64,000 nt of DNA from Methylophaga sp. (GCA_030148085.1 JASBUF010000067.1:62001-126000), one strand, 5' to 3'. Positions 29,601 through 37,904 are shown, counted from the stretch's first letter. A program made the numbers and translations. Notes: generated by a model from the letters alone, not told the origin.

Positions 29601-29756
29601 AGGGAATGAGGCATTAACAACAACCGAAGGCGGCACCACCTCGGGGTATTCCGAGATAGGCAGCTTGAACATTGACAGCAAACCAGCAATAAAGATCAGC
29701 ATGGACAGCACGCCAGCAAAAATCGGTCTGTCCACGAAAAACTTGGAAATATTCAT
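26604..29756 (-). CDS. RND (HAE1) multidrug efflux pump, MexF/OqxB-like
   Basis: Inner-membrane proton-driven tripartite pump subunit of 1050 residues. The N-terminus (MNISKFFVDRPIFAGVLSML) and the EYPEVVPPSVVV element match the MexF/OqxB branch. The proton-relay Asp pair is in VLAIGIVVDDAIVVVENVERN (about 400-420), with the second repeat's GLASKNAILIVEFA element near the C-terminus. Two large periplasmic loops and about 12 TM segments are evident. It sits 34 bp downstream of its adaptor gene. No outer-membrane channel gene follows (the next gene is convergent), so a TolC-type protein encoded elsewhere must complete the pump. Confidence 0.95.
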   Translation of the reverse strand: MNISKFFVDRPIFAGVLSMLIFIAGLLSMFKLPISEYPEVVPPSVVVNASFPGANPKVIAETVARPLEEQLSGVENMLYMFSQATSDGRMTLTVTFKIGTNPDLAQQMVQNRVTQATPRLPEVTRQLGVTVVKSSPDLTMVVHLTSPDKRYDELYLRNYGLKNVKDELAKVEGVGQVRLFGSGDYAMRIWLNPEKVAERGLTATDVVNAIREQNVQVAAGLIGGAPMASPIDMQLPINAKGRLESPEEFEEIIIRAGTEGQITRLKDVARVELEASEYSLSSMLNNQPAVAIPIFQSPGANAIQISDNVRAIMADLKQRFPEGVDYEVVYDPTVFVKESIRAVIMTLLEALALVVIVVVVFLQTWRASLIPLLAVPVSIIGTFAVMHLLGFSINTLSLFGLVLAIGIVVDDAIVVVENVERNIEAGLSPLEASYQAMREVSGPIIAISLTLVAVFVPIAFVSGLTGQFYQQFAITIAISTVISAINSLTLSPALSALLLRSNDMPKDRLTKVMDFLFGWFFNWFNRSFKRASHGYSNSVAGLLRHKTISVVIYAVLLGFTAYGLNALPKGFVPAQDKQYLIGFAQLPDGASLDRTEEVIREMGRIALDEPGVANAVQFPGLSVNGFTNSPSAGIVFVPLDPFEERADPNLSATAIAGRLQAKFAQVEEAFIAIFPPPPVLGLGTTGGFKLQIEDRADMGYESLQAVVDETVGQAWQNPVLTSVYSNYKINVPQLYADLDRTKAKQLGLDVKEIFDTMQIYLGSLYINDFNQFGRTYQVIAQADSEYRNSPSDALNLKVRNNQGEMVPLGSVIEMRESYGPESAAHYNGYLAADINGNAAPGYSSGQAQDAISAILEETLPPGMVFEWTELTYQQVLSGNTAIFIFPLCLLLVFLVLAAQYESLILPLVVITIVPLSILAAVFGVWVTNGDSNIFTQISFFVLAGLASKNAILIVEFARELEINGMQTVKAAIKASRMRLRPILMTSFAFIMGVVPMVLSTGAGSEMRNDIGVTVFSGMLGVTFFGLFFTPIFYVLLRKLEGRRLYRPVEA

Positions 29757-29790
29757 CGCGTTCCTTCGTTCAGAAAGCTGCAGAAAATAG

Positions 29791-30969
29791 TTATTCAGTC
29801 ACAGCCACGTGCTGATCAGTCTCAGCCGCTTTCACTGTCACCTTGGAATTCGGACGGATATGGGACAGGCCGTTGACTATCACACGGTCCCCGACGCTCA
29901 ATCCTGATAAGACGATACGTTGTCCCTCATGATGTGCACCAAGCACAACCTCACGGTAGGTCGCGACATCATCGGCAGTCACAGCGTAAACAAACTTCTT
30001 ATCCTGATTGGTACCAACTGCACGCTCAGGCACCAGCAATACCTGCTGCTCTTGTGCTGCACCCAGATGAACATTGGCATACATACCGGGTGTTAAAGCC
30101 CCATCGGTATTCGTGAAAATCGCCCGCGCACGGATCGTACCGCTGGAAGTATCAAGGCGATTATCAAAAGAATGAATGACACCCTGATAGCTAACACTGT
30201 CATCTGCTGCCAATGTCATTTCAACTGGCATCGGTTCACCACCCTGCTCGCGACGTACAGACTTGATATAGGTTTGCTCATCCACATCAAACTCGGCATA
30301 GAGTTTGTCTCTGGCCACAATGGTAGTCAGCACCGGCGCATTAGGTGATGTTTCGATAATATTGCCCACCGTCAATTCAGCACGACTGAGCTGGCCACTG
30401 AACGGAGCACGGATATAGCAATAGTCCAGATCCAGTTTGGCCTGTGCTAATGCACTGTTGGCTTCATCAATCGCAGCGTTGGCGACATGAAACTCATTCT
30501 GCGCAGCATCATATACACTTTCCGATACCAGCTTTTTGCCTACCAACTGCTCGGCTCTAACGAGTTCATCTTTGGCCAATTTGGCACGTGATTTTGCTGA
30601 TGCCAGTTGCGCCTCTGCACGTTTCACAACCGCCTGATAAGGACGCGGGTCAATCACAAACAGTAAGTCATCTTTTTTGACTTCCTGACCATCTTCAAAC
30701 AAAACCTGCTGCAACTCGCCGCCCACCAGAGGTTTGATTTCAGCCTGATCCACGGCACTGAGACGGCCAGAGAAGCGAGTCCAAATCCGCACTTTTTCCT
30801 GTTTAATAGTCAGGACTTCAGCAACAGGTGGCGGTGGCATGTCCATCGTTGCCGTTTGCTCACTACTGACCTTGCTGACATAGATCGCCGCAGCGGCCGC
30901 ACTTAAAGCCACCAGTAAAAACAGTTTGCCCCAGCCTTGCTGGCGGCGCTTAGGTGTGTGATCCAACAT
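29791..30969 (-). CDS. RND efflux periplasmic adaptor (MexE-like membrane fusion protein)
   Basis: Adaptor linking the RND pump to an outer-membrane channel. A membrane anchor (about 12-32) precedes the lipoyl half-motifs FSGRLSAVDQAEIKPLVGG and YIRAPFSGQLSRAEL, a coiled-coil hairpin (about 95-160, alternating Ala/Leu/Lys) and beta-barrel domains to residue 392. No lipobox Cys is seen, so anchoring is by the N-terminal helix. I take ATG 30969, 8 nt after GGAG, rather than the TTG two codons earlier. Divergent from tetR across a 296-bp region with palindromic operators. Confidence 0.93.
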   Translation of the reverse strand: MLDHTPKRRQQGWGKLFLLVALSAAAAAIYVSKVSSEQTATMDMPPPPVAEVLTIKQEKVRIWTRFSGRLSAVDQAEIKPLVGGELQQVLFEDGQEVKKDDLLFVIDPRPYQAVVKRAEAQLASAKSRAKLAKDELVRAEQLVGKKLVSESVYDAAQNEFHVANAAIDEANSALAQAKLDLDYCYIRAPFSGQLSRAELTVGNIIETSPNAPVLTTIVARDKLYAEFDVDEQTYIKSVRREQGGEPMPVEMTLAADDSVSYQGVIHSFDNRLDTSSGTIRARAIFTNTDGALTPGMYANVHLGAAQEQQVLLVPERAVGTNQDKKFVYAVTADDVATYREVVLGAHHEGQRIVLSGLSVGDRVIVNGLSHIRPNSKVTVKAAETDQHVAVTE

Positions 30970-31045
30970 ACTCAATTCTCCCGCTGCGAGTTTCGGCAGC
31001 GCCGTGCTTCCATGTGTAAGGATAAAGATAAGATTGACTAGAATA

Positions 31046-31061
31046 CATACCGGTCGGTATG
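31046..31061. promoter_or_regulatory. TetR-type operator palindrome 1
   Basis: CATACCG-GT-CGGTATG, a perfect 7-bp inverted repeat with a 2-bp centre, 76 bp upstream of the adaptor start. Its form is typical of operators bound by TetR-family repressors of RND pumps. Probably the binding site of the divergent regulator. Confidence 0.75.
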
Positions 31062-31075
31062 CACGTCAAGACAAA

Positions 31076-31094
31076 ATTAGACGATTGGTCTAAT
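31076..31094. promoter_or_regulatory. Second inverted repeat in the efflux control region
   Basis: ATTAGAC-GATTG-GTCTAAT, perfect 7-bp arms around a 5-bp centre, beginning 14 bp after operator 1. Its sequence differs from the first palindrome, so it may be bound by another protein or be a weaker TetR site. It also overlaps where promoter elements for the adaptor gene would be expected. Confidence 0.5.
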
Positions 31095-31253
31095 AACACC
31101 AAAAACAAGCATTATCTCAATGAATTTATTAAACTAAATTAAATTTAACTTGTCAGTAGACGATACTAGACATTAAGGTTTAATATGACAGGACTATGAC
31201 ATTTTCCTGTTGATTCAGACCGTCTGGTATTTATCTTTTATAACAGGCTCACC

Positions 31254-31259
31254 TATAAT
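31254..31259 (+). promoter_or_regulatory. -10 element (TATAAT) immediately before tetR, implying a leaderless mRNA
   Basis: A perfect TATAAT ends 6 nt before the A of the tetR ATG at 31266. Transcription normally begins about 7 nt after the -10, which would put the start site at the initiation codon itself. No Shine-Dalgarno is present. The -35 region near 31231 is weak (TTATCT). Confidence 0.55.
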
Positions 31260-31265
31260 TTAGAC

Positions 31266-31916
31266 ATGTCCGTATCTGAAACCCGTGAAAAATTGTTAGA
31301 GACAGCATTGACGCTGATCTGGCAAAGCAATTACAGCATTGTTGGCGTCAATGAGATCTGTAAACAGGCTGGCGTTACCAAAGGTGCCTTCTATCACCAC
31401 TTTGAATCAAAGGCGAGTCTGTTTTGTGAAGCCACGGCCTACTATTGGCAGGTCATTAAAAAAGATCTCGACACCATTTTCTCGCCGGTCAATTCCCCCC
31501 TTGTGCAACTGGAAAACCTGATTCAGTTTTTATTCCAGGCTAAGCTCAGTGATGATAGTGTTCGCGGCTGCCCTTTCTTCAACGCTGGTGCCCAAATCGG
31601 CACTGATGATGCAAAAGTCATTGAAGCACTGAAAAACCTGTCACAAACCGCCATCACTTATAACCTTGCTTTGATTAAGTCGCTTGACGCCGGCGGTTAT
31701 ATGGAACGAAGCGGTGATATGGAACAACAGGCCAGACTGATGTACCACTTCATTCACGGCGTCATGAGCTATGCCTATGTTCAGCCGGATGTCGAGACCA
31801 TCAAAAAGGATCTGCCTGAAGGCCTGTACCGTCTACTCGGTATCAAGCAAATGTATTGGTACAGCACTTCGCCTACCTGGGAAGCTGTGCCGAGTGTGCA
31901 GCAAGAACGCGCCTGA
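31266..31916 (+). CDS. TetR/AcrR-family transcriptional regulator
   Basis: Likely repressor of the divergent RND pump. Residues about 8-55 form the TetR helix-turn-helix, with GVNEICKQAGVTKGAFYHHFESKASLF containing the recognition helix followed by the YHHF signature. The rest (to 216) is the variable ligand-binding and dimerisation part; RGCPFFNAGAQIG resembles TetR_C domains of the NemR/YcdC-like group. No ribosome-binding site precedes ATG 31266. Its TGA stop abuts the convergent thpR stop, the two together forming the palindrome TGATCA. Confidence 0.9.
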   Translation: MSVSETREKLLETALTLIWQSNYSIVGVNEICKQAGVTKGAFYHHFESKASLFCEATAYYWQVIKKDLDTIFSPVNSPLVQLENLIQFLFQAKLSDDSVRGCPFFNAGAQIGTDDAKVIEALKNLSQTAITYNLALIKSLDAGGYMERSGDMEQQARLMYHFIHGVMSYAYVQPDVETIKKDLPEGLYRLLGIKQMYWYSTSPTWEAVPSVQQERA

Positions 31917-32426
31917 TCAGCCTTTCAGTGGCCAGCGCGCCAACACACGGTAACGCACCCCGTGTTCCGTTGACACCGATTGCACTAGGGCAAAATCCTG
32001 TGCTGTAAAGTGGATTGGCTCAAAGACAAAATCCGGTCGCTGCTGCGCTTTTCTCGACAGGGTAATATGCGCTCTGAACGGACGCTGGTCGAGTCGGATT
32101 GGAAAGCCTTTGACCATGCGAGTAAGCTGGTTAACCAAATCATAGACCCTGTCGGGCTGACGCCGGCAGGTCAGACAGATCACTCGCGGACGCTTCCAGT
32201 AGTCCAGCTCATCAAACACCAGTTCAAGTGGCGCGGCCCGAATCTCTGCGGCTAAGCGCTCAACAGCATTTGCGATGTCATCTTCCACATTCCCCAGAAA
32301 CACCAGAGTCACATGCAGGTTCTGTGGTATCAGCTTTCTCCCGGCACCATCCAGTTGCTGATTGAGACTGTCAATCTGTTCCCGTGTTGTCTCATCGGGC
32401 CACAAGGCAAAGAACAGCCGTTTCAT
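31917..32426 (-). CDS. thpR: RNA 2',3'-cyclic phosphodiesterase (2H phosphoesterase)
   Basis: 2H-family enzyme of 169 residues that opens 2',3'-cyclic phosphates (formerly called 2'-5' RNA ligase). The two catalytic H-x-T/S-x motifs are present: HVTLVFLGN (about 38) and HITLSRK (about 122). FFALWPDE at the N-terminus is the usual family start; I therefore use ATG 32426 and not the GTG three codons upstream. It is 9 bp after the stop of the diguanylate cyclase gene and probably co-transcribed with it. Confidence 0.92.
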   Translation of the reverse strand: MKRLFFALWPDETTREQIDSLNQQLDGAGRKLIPQNLHVTLVFLGNVEDDIANAVERLAAEIRAAPLELVFDELDYWKRPRVICLTCRRQPDRVYDLVNQLTRMVKGFPIRLDQRPFRAHITLSRKAQQRPDFVFEPIHFTAQDFALVQSVSTEHGVRYRVLARWPLKG

Positions 32427-32435
32427 ACACCACAC

Positions 32436-33863
32436 TCAGAACACAATAGTGCGGTCCCGGCCATCATGTTTGGCCTGATATAAGGCCAAATCGGCACGTT
32501 TGATGGTTTCCTCCAGCACTTCATCATCACGGTAGTCCGTCACACCAAAACTGGCTGTTATCATCATCGTACCAAGACTGAAATCGGTCTGGCTAATTCG
32601 CAGCCGTAAATGCTCAGCTAAAGCTCTACCGCCTTTGGCATCAGTTTCCGGACACAGAATCAAAAACTCTTCTCCGCCCCAACGACCAACCACATCATTC
32701 TCGCGAACATTTTCGGTCAGCAGTTGAGCTAACTTTTTCAGAATTTCATCCCCCACCACATGCCCATAGCTATCATTGATACGCTTGAAATGGTCGATAT
32801 CGATGATCAACAGCGAAAAGCTATGACGGTAACGCTGATAGCGCTTGAGTTCGTTTTCAAACACCTGATGCAGGTAATAGCGGTTCGGTATGCCGGTCAG
32901 GTGATCACTGTGTGACAGCGCTTCAAGCTGACGATTTACTTGCTGTAATTCACGGTTATGCCGGTTCACCATAAAGTAGTGATAGAAAAATAAAGCCAGC
33001 AACACGCTGGCACCGAGCAACATTTTCCAAATCAGGCTGTAATCAAAATGATACTGAAAGGTGAGTGACAGCCAGTTGTTGAGAATACGCTGGCGATCGG
33101 CATCGTGTGTGGCGGCAATGGCTTTGTTATAAATCGAAACCAGTTCAGGCAAGTCCTTGCGGATGCCAATGGACATCGCATAATGCTCATCCAGTACACC
33201 GTTTATTTTGATCAGCGAAATACCGTGCTTCAGAGTCTGGTAATTAATGCTCGGCACCGTATCAATAAACCCGTAGACCTTACTCTTTTCCACCATTTTC
33301 AGACCCTGACTGGCCGTATCGACCAACAGTAAATCGATTTCAGGGTAGCGCTTACGCATGATCTCAATGCCGGCATAACCTTCTACCATGGCAAAACGCT
33401 TATCCATCAATGGCATCAGGTCAATAATGAAAGGGTTTTCCGGCTGAGTCGCCACGGCAAAGGGGTAAAAAATGAAAGGGTCGGTCACAGTAAGGTAGTG
33501 GCGCCGGCTGGCTACGTCCTGTGCGCTCGACAAGACGTCACATTTCCCCTTTTCCATATACTGCAGTGATTGCTGCCAGCTATCCGTGACCTGGATAACA
33601 ACCGGCTTGTCCAGCATATCTGCCCAGAGTTGGTGAAAGTCCGACATGATGCCACTGTGTCGGTGTTGCTCATCAATGCCTTCATAGGGCATCCAGTCCG
33701 GGTCGGTGCACAAGCGGATGACCTCCACCTGTTGCAGCCAGCTCTGTTCCTGTTTTGTGAGTTCAAGTCGTGGTTCTGCTCCTGCCAATGGTATGGCCAC
33801 TACAAACAGCCACACCATCCACCACGCCTGCGCCTGATATTGTCTCTTCATCCCTGAGCACAT
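32436..33863 (-). CDS. Diguanylate cyclase with periplasmic solute-binding (SBP_bac_3) sensor
   Basis: 475 residues. A signal peptide (about 8-29) is followed by a family 3 solute-binding domain (about 35-265) beginning IRLCTDPDWMPYE, the start seen in amino-acid-binding-protein-like sensors. A TM helix lies at about 279-299, a short coiled-coil linker follows, then a GGDEF domain (about 315-475) with WGGEEFLIL and the D-x-D-x-FKxxND metal site (IDIDHFKRINDSYGH). An apparently active cyclase that reads a periplasmic solute. Start could be ATG 33863 or ATG 33851; neither has a strong ribosome site. Confidence 0.92.
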   Translation of the reverse strand: MCSGMKRQYQAQAWWMVWLFVVAIPLAGAEPRLELTKQEQSWLQQVEVIRLCTDPDWMPYEGIDEQHRHSGIMSDFHQLWADMLDKPVVIQVTDSWQQSLQYMEKGKCDVLSSAQDVASRRHYLTVTDPFIFYPFAVATQPENPFIIDLMPLMDKRFAMVEGYAGIEIMRKRYPEIDLLLVDTASQGLKMVEKSKVYGFIDTVPSINYQTLKHGISLIKINGVLDEHYAMSIGIRKDLPELVSIYNKAIAATHDADRQRILNNWLSLTFQYHFDYSLIWKMLLGASVLLALFFYHYFMVNRHNRELQQVNRQLEALSHSDHLTGIPNRYYLHQVFENELKRYQRYRHSFSLLIIDIDHFKRINDSYGHVVGDEILKKLAQLLTENVRENDVVGRWGGEEFLILCPETDAKGGRALAEHLRLRISQTDFSLGTMMITASFGVTDYRDDEVLEETIKRADLALYQAKHDGRDRTIVF

Positions 33864-33879
33864 AACATCACATCATGCG

Positions 33880-34650
33880 TTACTCGTGATCACGGATGAA
33901 CACCCACTCATCGGCTTTCGACATGTCTTCACTGAAACGGTAGCCTTCATAATCAAACTGTTTAAGCGCATCCGGTTCAGTCAATTTGTTATCGATGATG
34001 TAGCGGCTCATCAGGCCTCTCGCCTTTTTGGCATAGAAGCTGATCATCTTGTATTGGCCATTTTTCCAATCCTTGAATACTGGTGTAATAATCCGCGCTT
34101 TGAGTTTTTTCGCCTCAACGGCTTTGAAGTATTCATTCGATGCCAGGTTGATCAGCACACCATCCTGCAACGCCTCATCCTGTTGCAGTGAATCGCGTAG
34201 CTTACTTCCCCAGAACGCGTAGAGATCTTTACCGCCAGTGTTATCCAGCTTGGTACCCATTTCCAAACGGTAAGGCTGAATCAAATCCAGCGGCTTCAAC
34301 ACACCATAGAGGCCGGAGAGGATTCGCAGATGCTGTTGCGCAAACTCGAACCCAGCCTCATCCAAACTGTCAGCATCCAAGCCGGTATAGACATCACCTT
34401 TAAACGCCAACACGGCCTGCTTGGCATTATCGATGTTGAATGGTGTCTGCCAAGACTCGTAACGCGCCGCATTGAGGCCCGCCAACTTGTCACTCAGCTT
34501 CATCAGGCTGGCGATATCTGCGATGCTCATCTTACGCAAGCGCTCAATCAGCTTGGCTGAGTCATCCAGATAGCGTGGTTGAGTATGGGTGGACGTCACC
34601 GCCGTGCTCTCGAAATCCAGCGTCTTCGCTGGTGAAATCACCATCAACAT
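33880..34650 (-). CDS. yaaA: YaaA family peroxide-stress protein (DUF328)
   Basis: 256-residue cytosolic protein of the YaaA/UPF0246 family, which binds DNA and lowers free iron during peroxide stress in E. coli. The diagnostic N-terminus is [15 protein letters not shown], with [22 protein letters not shown] (two adjoining segments, about 111-132) and [11 protein letters not shown] further on. The length matches the family. It lies 16 bp upstream of the diguanylate cyclase start and 30 bp downstream of DUF4389, all minus strand. Confidence 0.95.
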   Translation of the reverse strand: MLMVISPAKTLDFESTAVTSTHTQPRYLDDSAKLIERLRKMSIADIASLMKLSDKLAGLNAARYESWQTPFNIDNAKQAVLAFKGDVYTGLDADSLDEAGFEFAQQHLRILSGLYGVLKPLDLIQPYRLEMGTKLDNTGGKDLYAFWGSKLRDSLQQDEALQDGVLINLASNEYFKAVEAKKLKARIITPVFKDWKNGQYKMISFYAKKARGLMSRYIIDNKLTEPDALKQFDYEGYRFSEDMSKADEWVFIRDHE

Positions 34651-34680
34651 GGTCGAACTTTATCCTTTCTTATTTTTTTA

Positions 34681-35064
34681 CTAATCGGAAGTGCTGCGTT
34701 TATCGCCGCCCGGTTGTCCGACATCACCCGTACTTTCGACTGACTTTTCGTAGTCAACATCATCTTCTTCAGTATCGGTATCAGTCTCATCTTCAGCCCA
34801 GCTATTGAACGGAAATGGGCGACGGTCATCGGTATACGTCAGAAACGCTACGATACGGTAGACATACTGCGTCAGATCAGACGCAAAGTCGGCAACATCG
34901 TCATTTGGCTTGCCGGTAATCAAAGCAAACAGTAGCTGAACAATCACTACAACGGTCACCAACATCATCACCAGATAGAGGATAACGGCAAACAAGATCA
35001 TGTAGAGGATCCGCATCCATTGGTTTTTATTGCTGATGTTTTGTTTGACTTGCTCGTTATCCAT
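34681..35064 (-). CDS. DUF4389 small membrane protein
   Basis: 127-residue protein. A hydrophobic region of two closely spaced helices (about 19-48) carries the LYMILFAVILYLVMMLVTVVV run, followed by ITGKPNDDVADFASDLTQYVYRI and a strongly acidic tail rich in Asp and Glu (residues 92-127). This is the DUF4389 layout; function unknown. I chose ATG 35064, which has GGGAG in front, over a longer reading that would add 29 residues. Confidence 0.85.
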   Translation of the reverse strand: MDNEQVKQNISNKNQWMRILYMILFAVILYLVMMLVTVVVIVQLLFALITGKPNDDVADFASDLTQYVYRIVAFLTYTDDRRPFPFNSWAEDETDTDTEEDDVDYEKSVESTGDVGQPGGDKRSTSD

Positions 35065-35249
35065 AAAATACTCCCTGTTGAATTTCACACTTACTTTACC
35101 ACTTCGGTCATAGTCTGTGACCACCAGCAATAAAACCTTTTTGTCACCCACCTTGTGAGGCTAACTCGCACTAAAACCCGCAGAAACTAGAGCTTGAGCA
35201 CGGATTATGGGACACTTAACCGATTGTAATTGAGAACAATGAATTAAAG

Positions 35250-35774
35250 ATGAAATTATCGGCGGGGAAACTGATTACAGGCATCGATACATTCACCGAA
35301 ACCAGTGGCAAAGCCGTGTCCTGGTTGGTATTGGCGATGGTTGTATTGATTGGTTACGACGTGGCGATGCGTTACCTGTTTCAACAGGGTTCGGTCGCCA
35401 TGCAGGAACTGGAATGGCATTTGTTCGCCCTGCTGTTTCTGCTCGGCGGGGCTTACACACTGAAACATGACGATCATGTTCGGGTTGATATTCTGTTTAA
35501 AAGCCGCTTTGTGTCCGACCGAGGACGTGCCTGGATTAACATTCTTGGAACACTACTGTTCCTGTTTCCCTTCTGCCTACTTATTCTCATCACCAGCTGG
35601 CCTTTTGTTGAAAATGCCTTTTATTACAACGAAGGCTCGCCCGACCCCGGCGGACTGCCCTACCGATTTATTCTCAAGGCTGCCATTCTGCTTGGCTTTT
35701 TAATGATCATGCTGCAGGGGCTGGCTGATCTGCTGAAACACGTCCAAGTCTTACTGAACAAGGAGAGCCGTTAA
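35250..35774 (+). CDS. TRAP transporter small permease (DctQ-like)
   Basis: Four-helix Q subunit (174 residues) of a tripartite ATP-independent periplasmic transporter. Four hydrophobic segments and the family features DVAMRYLF (about 34-41) and EWHLFALLFLLGGAYTLKHDDHVRVDI (about 53-79, split across helix 2) are seen. It overlaps the M subunit by one base (TAATG). No DctP-type solute-binding protein gene is on either side. Confidence 0.92.
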   Translation: MKLSAGKLITGIDTFTETSGKAVSWLVLAMVVLIGYDVAMRYLFQQGSVAMQELEWHLFALLFLLGGAYTLKHDDHVRVDILFKSRFVSDRGRAWINILGTLLFLFPFCLLILITSWPFVENAFYYNEGSPDPGGLPYRFILKAAILLGFLMIMLQGLADLLKHVQVLLNKESR

Positions 35775-37081
35775 TGGAATATTGGGCTCTTGCCATGTTC
35801 GCCGTGTTGTTTCTGCTGCTTCTGGCAGGCTACCCGGTCGCATTTACTCTCGGTGCTATCGCCTTTGCCTTTGGTAGCATTTTCTTAGGTTTCGATTTCT
35901 TTAATCTGCTGCCTTTGCGGATTTGGGGCATCATGACCAACTTCACTCTATTGGCTGTGCCCCTATTCGTGTTTATGGGCGTGTTACTGGAAAAATCCGG
36001 TATCGCCGAAGATCTGCTCGACACCATGGGCCGCTTGTTCGGTAACCTGCGTGGTGGTCTGGCCATTTCTGTCGTCGTCGTCGGTGCATTATTAGCTGCG
36101 ACCACCGGCGTTGTCGGCGCTTCTGTCGTCACTATGGCGGTGATTGCCCTGCCCTGTATGCTTAAACGTGGTTATGCACCATCGTTAGCCAGCGGCACCA
36201 TTGCCGCCTCCGGTACATTGGGACAAATCATTCCCCCCAGCATTATTCTGATCCTGCTCGGTGACGTCATCGGTGTGCCTGTAGGGGAACTGTTTATTGC
36301 GGCCACTGTACCCGGCGCTTTGCTGATTGGCGGCTATATTCTCTATATCGTCTGGACAGCCTGGCGTAAGCCTGAAGTGGCGCCAGCAATGAATACCCAT
36401 GAAGAGTTTGATACCGGCCTTGCTCTGGCCGTTGTTAAAAGTCTGCTGCCTCCGCTGTTCCTTATTGTTGCTGTATTAGGCTCCATCTTTTTCGGTGTCG
36501 CTTCCCCCACAGAATCTGCTGCTGTGGGTGCTTTGGGTGCGATTTTTCTGGCCGCCGTTCATAAGCGTCTGAACCTCGCGAACCTGCAGGAAGCGATGCA
36601 GCGCACGACTCGCCTGACCAGCATGGTATTTATCATTTTTATCGGTGCAACCGCCTTCGGGCTAGTCTTTGTCGGCATGGGCGGTGACAAGCTGATTCTG
36701 GATATTTTCAGTAGTCTGCCCGGTGGCAAATGGACCTTCCTGATCCTCAGCATGCTGCTGATCTTCGTACTCGGATTCTTTCTCGACTTTATCGAAATCT
36801 GCTTTATCGTGGTGCCGGTGATTGCACCGGTGGCGATTCATATGGGTTTGGACCCACTCTGGTTCGCCTTGCTGATTGCTTTGAATCTGCAAACGTCTTT
36901 CCTGACACCGCCGTTCGGCTTTTCCCTGTTTTACCTGAAAGCCAGCGCGCCACCGACATTAAAACTGCAGTCCATCTATCAGGGCATCGTGCCGTTTGTC
37001 ATGGTACAAATACTGGTTTTATCGCTGATGATTGCCTTCCCGCAAGTCAGTCTGTGGCTGCCAGGCCTGATGCAAAACTAA
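35774..37081 (+). CDS. TRAP transporter large permease (DctM-like)
   Basis: 435-residue ion-coupled membrane component with about 12 hydrophobic segments. Typical signatures include FVFMGVLLEKSGIAEDLL (about 66-83), GVVGASVVTMAVIALPCML, SGTIAASGTLGQIIPPSIILILLG (two adjoining stretches) and FIEICFIVVPVIAPVAI in the second half. Probably imports a carboxylate or similar anion with sodium. A strong terminator follows. Without an adjacent binding protein the substrate cannot be guessed. Confidence 0.94.
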   Translation: MEYWALAMFAVLFLLLLAGYPVAFTLGAIAFAFGSIFLGFDFFNLLPLRIWGIMTNFTLLAVPLFVFMGVLLEKSGIAEDLLDTMGRLFGNLRGGLAISVVVVGALLAATTGVVGASVVTMAVIALPCMLKRGYAPSLASGTIAASGTLGQIIPPSIILILLGDVIGVPVGELFIAATVPGALLIGGYILYIVWTAWRKPEVAPAMNTHEEFDTGLALAVVKSLLPPLFLIVAVLGSIFFGVASPTESAAVGALGAIFLAAVHKRLNLANLQEAMQRTTRLTSMVFIIFIGATAFGLVFVGMGGDKLILDIFSSLPGGKWTFLILSMLLIFVLGFFLDFIEICFIVVPVIAPVAIHMGLDPLWFALLIALNLQTSFLTPPFGFSLFYLKASAPPTLKLQSIYQGIVPFVMVQILVLSLMIAFPQVSLWLPGLMQN

Positions 37082-37087
37082 GATAGA

Positions 37088-37116
37088 AAGCCACCTTTTT
37101 CGGGTGGCTTTTTTAC
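37088..37116 (+). terminator. Rho-independent terminator after the TRAP permease genes
   Basis: AAGCCACC / GGTGGCTT (8 bp) with a 7-nt loop, followed by a T run on the plus strand. It runs into the stop codon of the convergent cyclase gene at 37113. Confidence 0.88.
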
Positions 37117-37904
37117 TTACCTGGCAATAACGCCACGATCCGCACCGGCGCACCACTACCGCCTTTTATTTTCATTGGCAGTGCAACGATAAAGGCCCCT
37201 GTTTCGGGCAGTAATTTCAGATTCGCCACGTTTTCCATCCCCGGAATATTGTGCTCGAACAGGATTTGATGGGTTTCAAACAACGTTGAACCTCCATAAT
37301 CGATACTCGGTGTATCCAGTCCCACAGCATTGATATTGCGCTTGCTCACCAAAAAGCGGGCAGCCTCCGGATGAATGCCGGGAAATTTCAAATTGATGAC
37401 TGCTGCTTCGCCCCGCTCATCAGTCCCCATATAAGCCACCTTATCAGGCCAGAGTTTGCTTGAGCCAGTGTCGATAAGCAGAATACTGTTATCCGGAATC
37501 TGCCCGTGAGCTTGTTCCCACCGCAAAATATCATCCACCGAAAACTGATAATTTCGATCACGCTCGGCTTGTTCGATTACCCGAATCACCACGGCTGGGC
37601 CAATCAGTTGTGTCACTGGAATTTGATCCACGGTCTGCCTGTTTTCGGCAAAATGAATAGGCGCATCAATATGGGTGCCACCGTGCTCGGCCGACATAAA
37701 ATTATAGGCCGTGTAGTAAAAACCCTTTTCCGTATGTCCTTCAAAAACGGTGCTTTTTTTAAAGCCTTCAGCGGTTGGCCAATAAATGGTCGCTTCGGAG
37801 AAGTCATGGCTGAGATCCACCCATTCCCCCTGCAACAAGGCCTTCTGTTCTGAAGAGCACGCCAGAACAAACAATGAAAGAAAAACAATAACAAACCTTT
37901 TCAT
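37113..37904 (-). CDS. Cyclase-family (kynurenine formamidase-like) lipoprotein
   Basis: Putative metal-dependent amidohydrolase of 263 residues. The cyclase/KynB signature HGGTHIDAPIHF (about 75-86; consensus HxGTHxDxPxH) supplies the metal ligands, and VGLDTPSIDYG (about 193) is the second conserved block. A short lipoprotein signal ends in LACSS (Cys about 16), so unlike cytosolic kynurenine formamidases it should be attached to the envelope. Substrate unknown; cleavage of an amide or lactone near a TRAP permease could be coupled to uptake, but they are convergent. Confidence 0.85.
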   Translation of the reverse strand: MKRFVIVFLSLFVLACSSEQKALLQGEWVDLSHDFSEATIYWPTAEGFKKSTVFEGHTEKGFYYTAYNFMSAEHGGTHIDAPIHFAENRQTVDQIPVTQLIGPAVVIRVIEQAERDRNYQFSVDDILRWEQAHGQIPDNSILLIDTGSSKLWPDKVAYMGTDERGEAAVINLKFPGIHPEAARFLVSKRNINAVGLDTPSIDYGGSTLFETHQILFEHNIPGMENVANLKLLPETGAFIVALPMKIKGGSGAPVRIVALLPGK

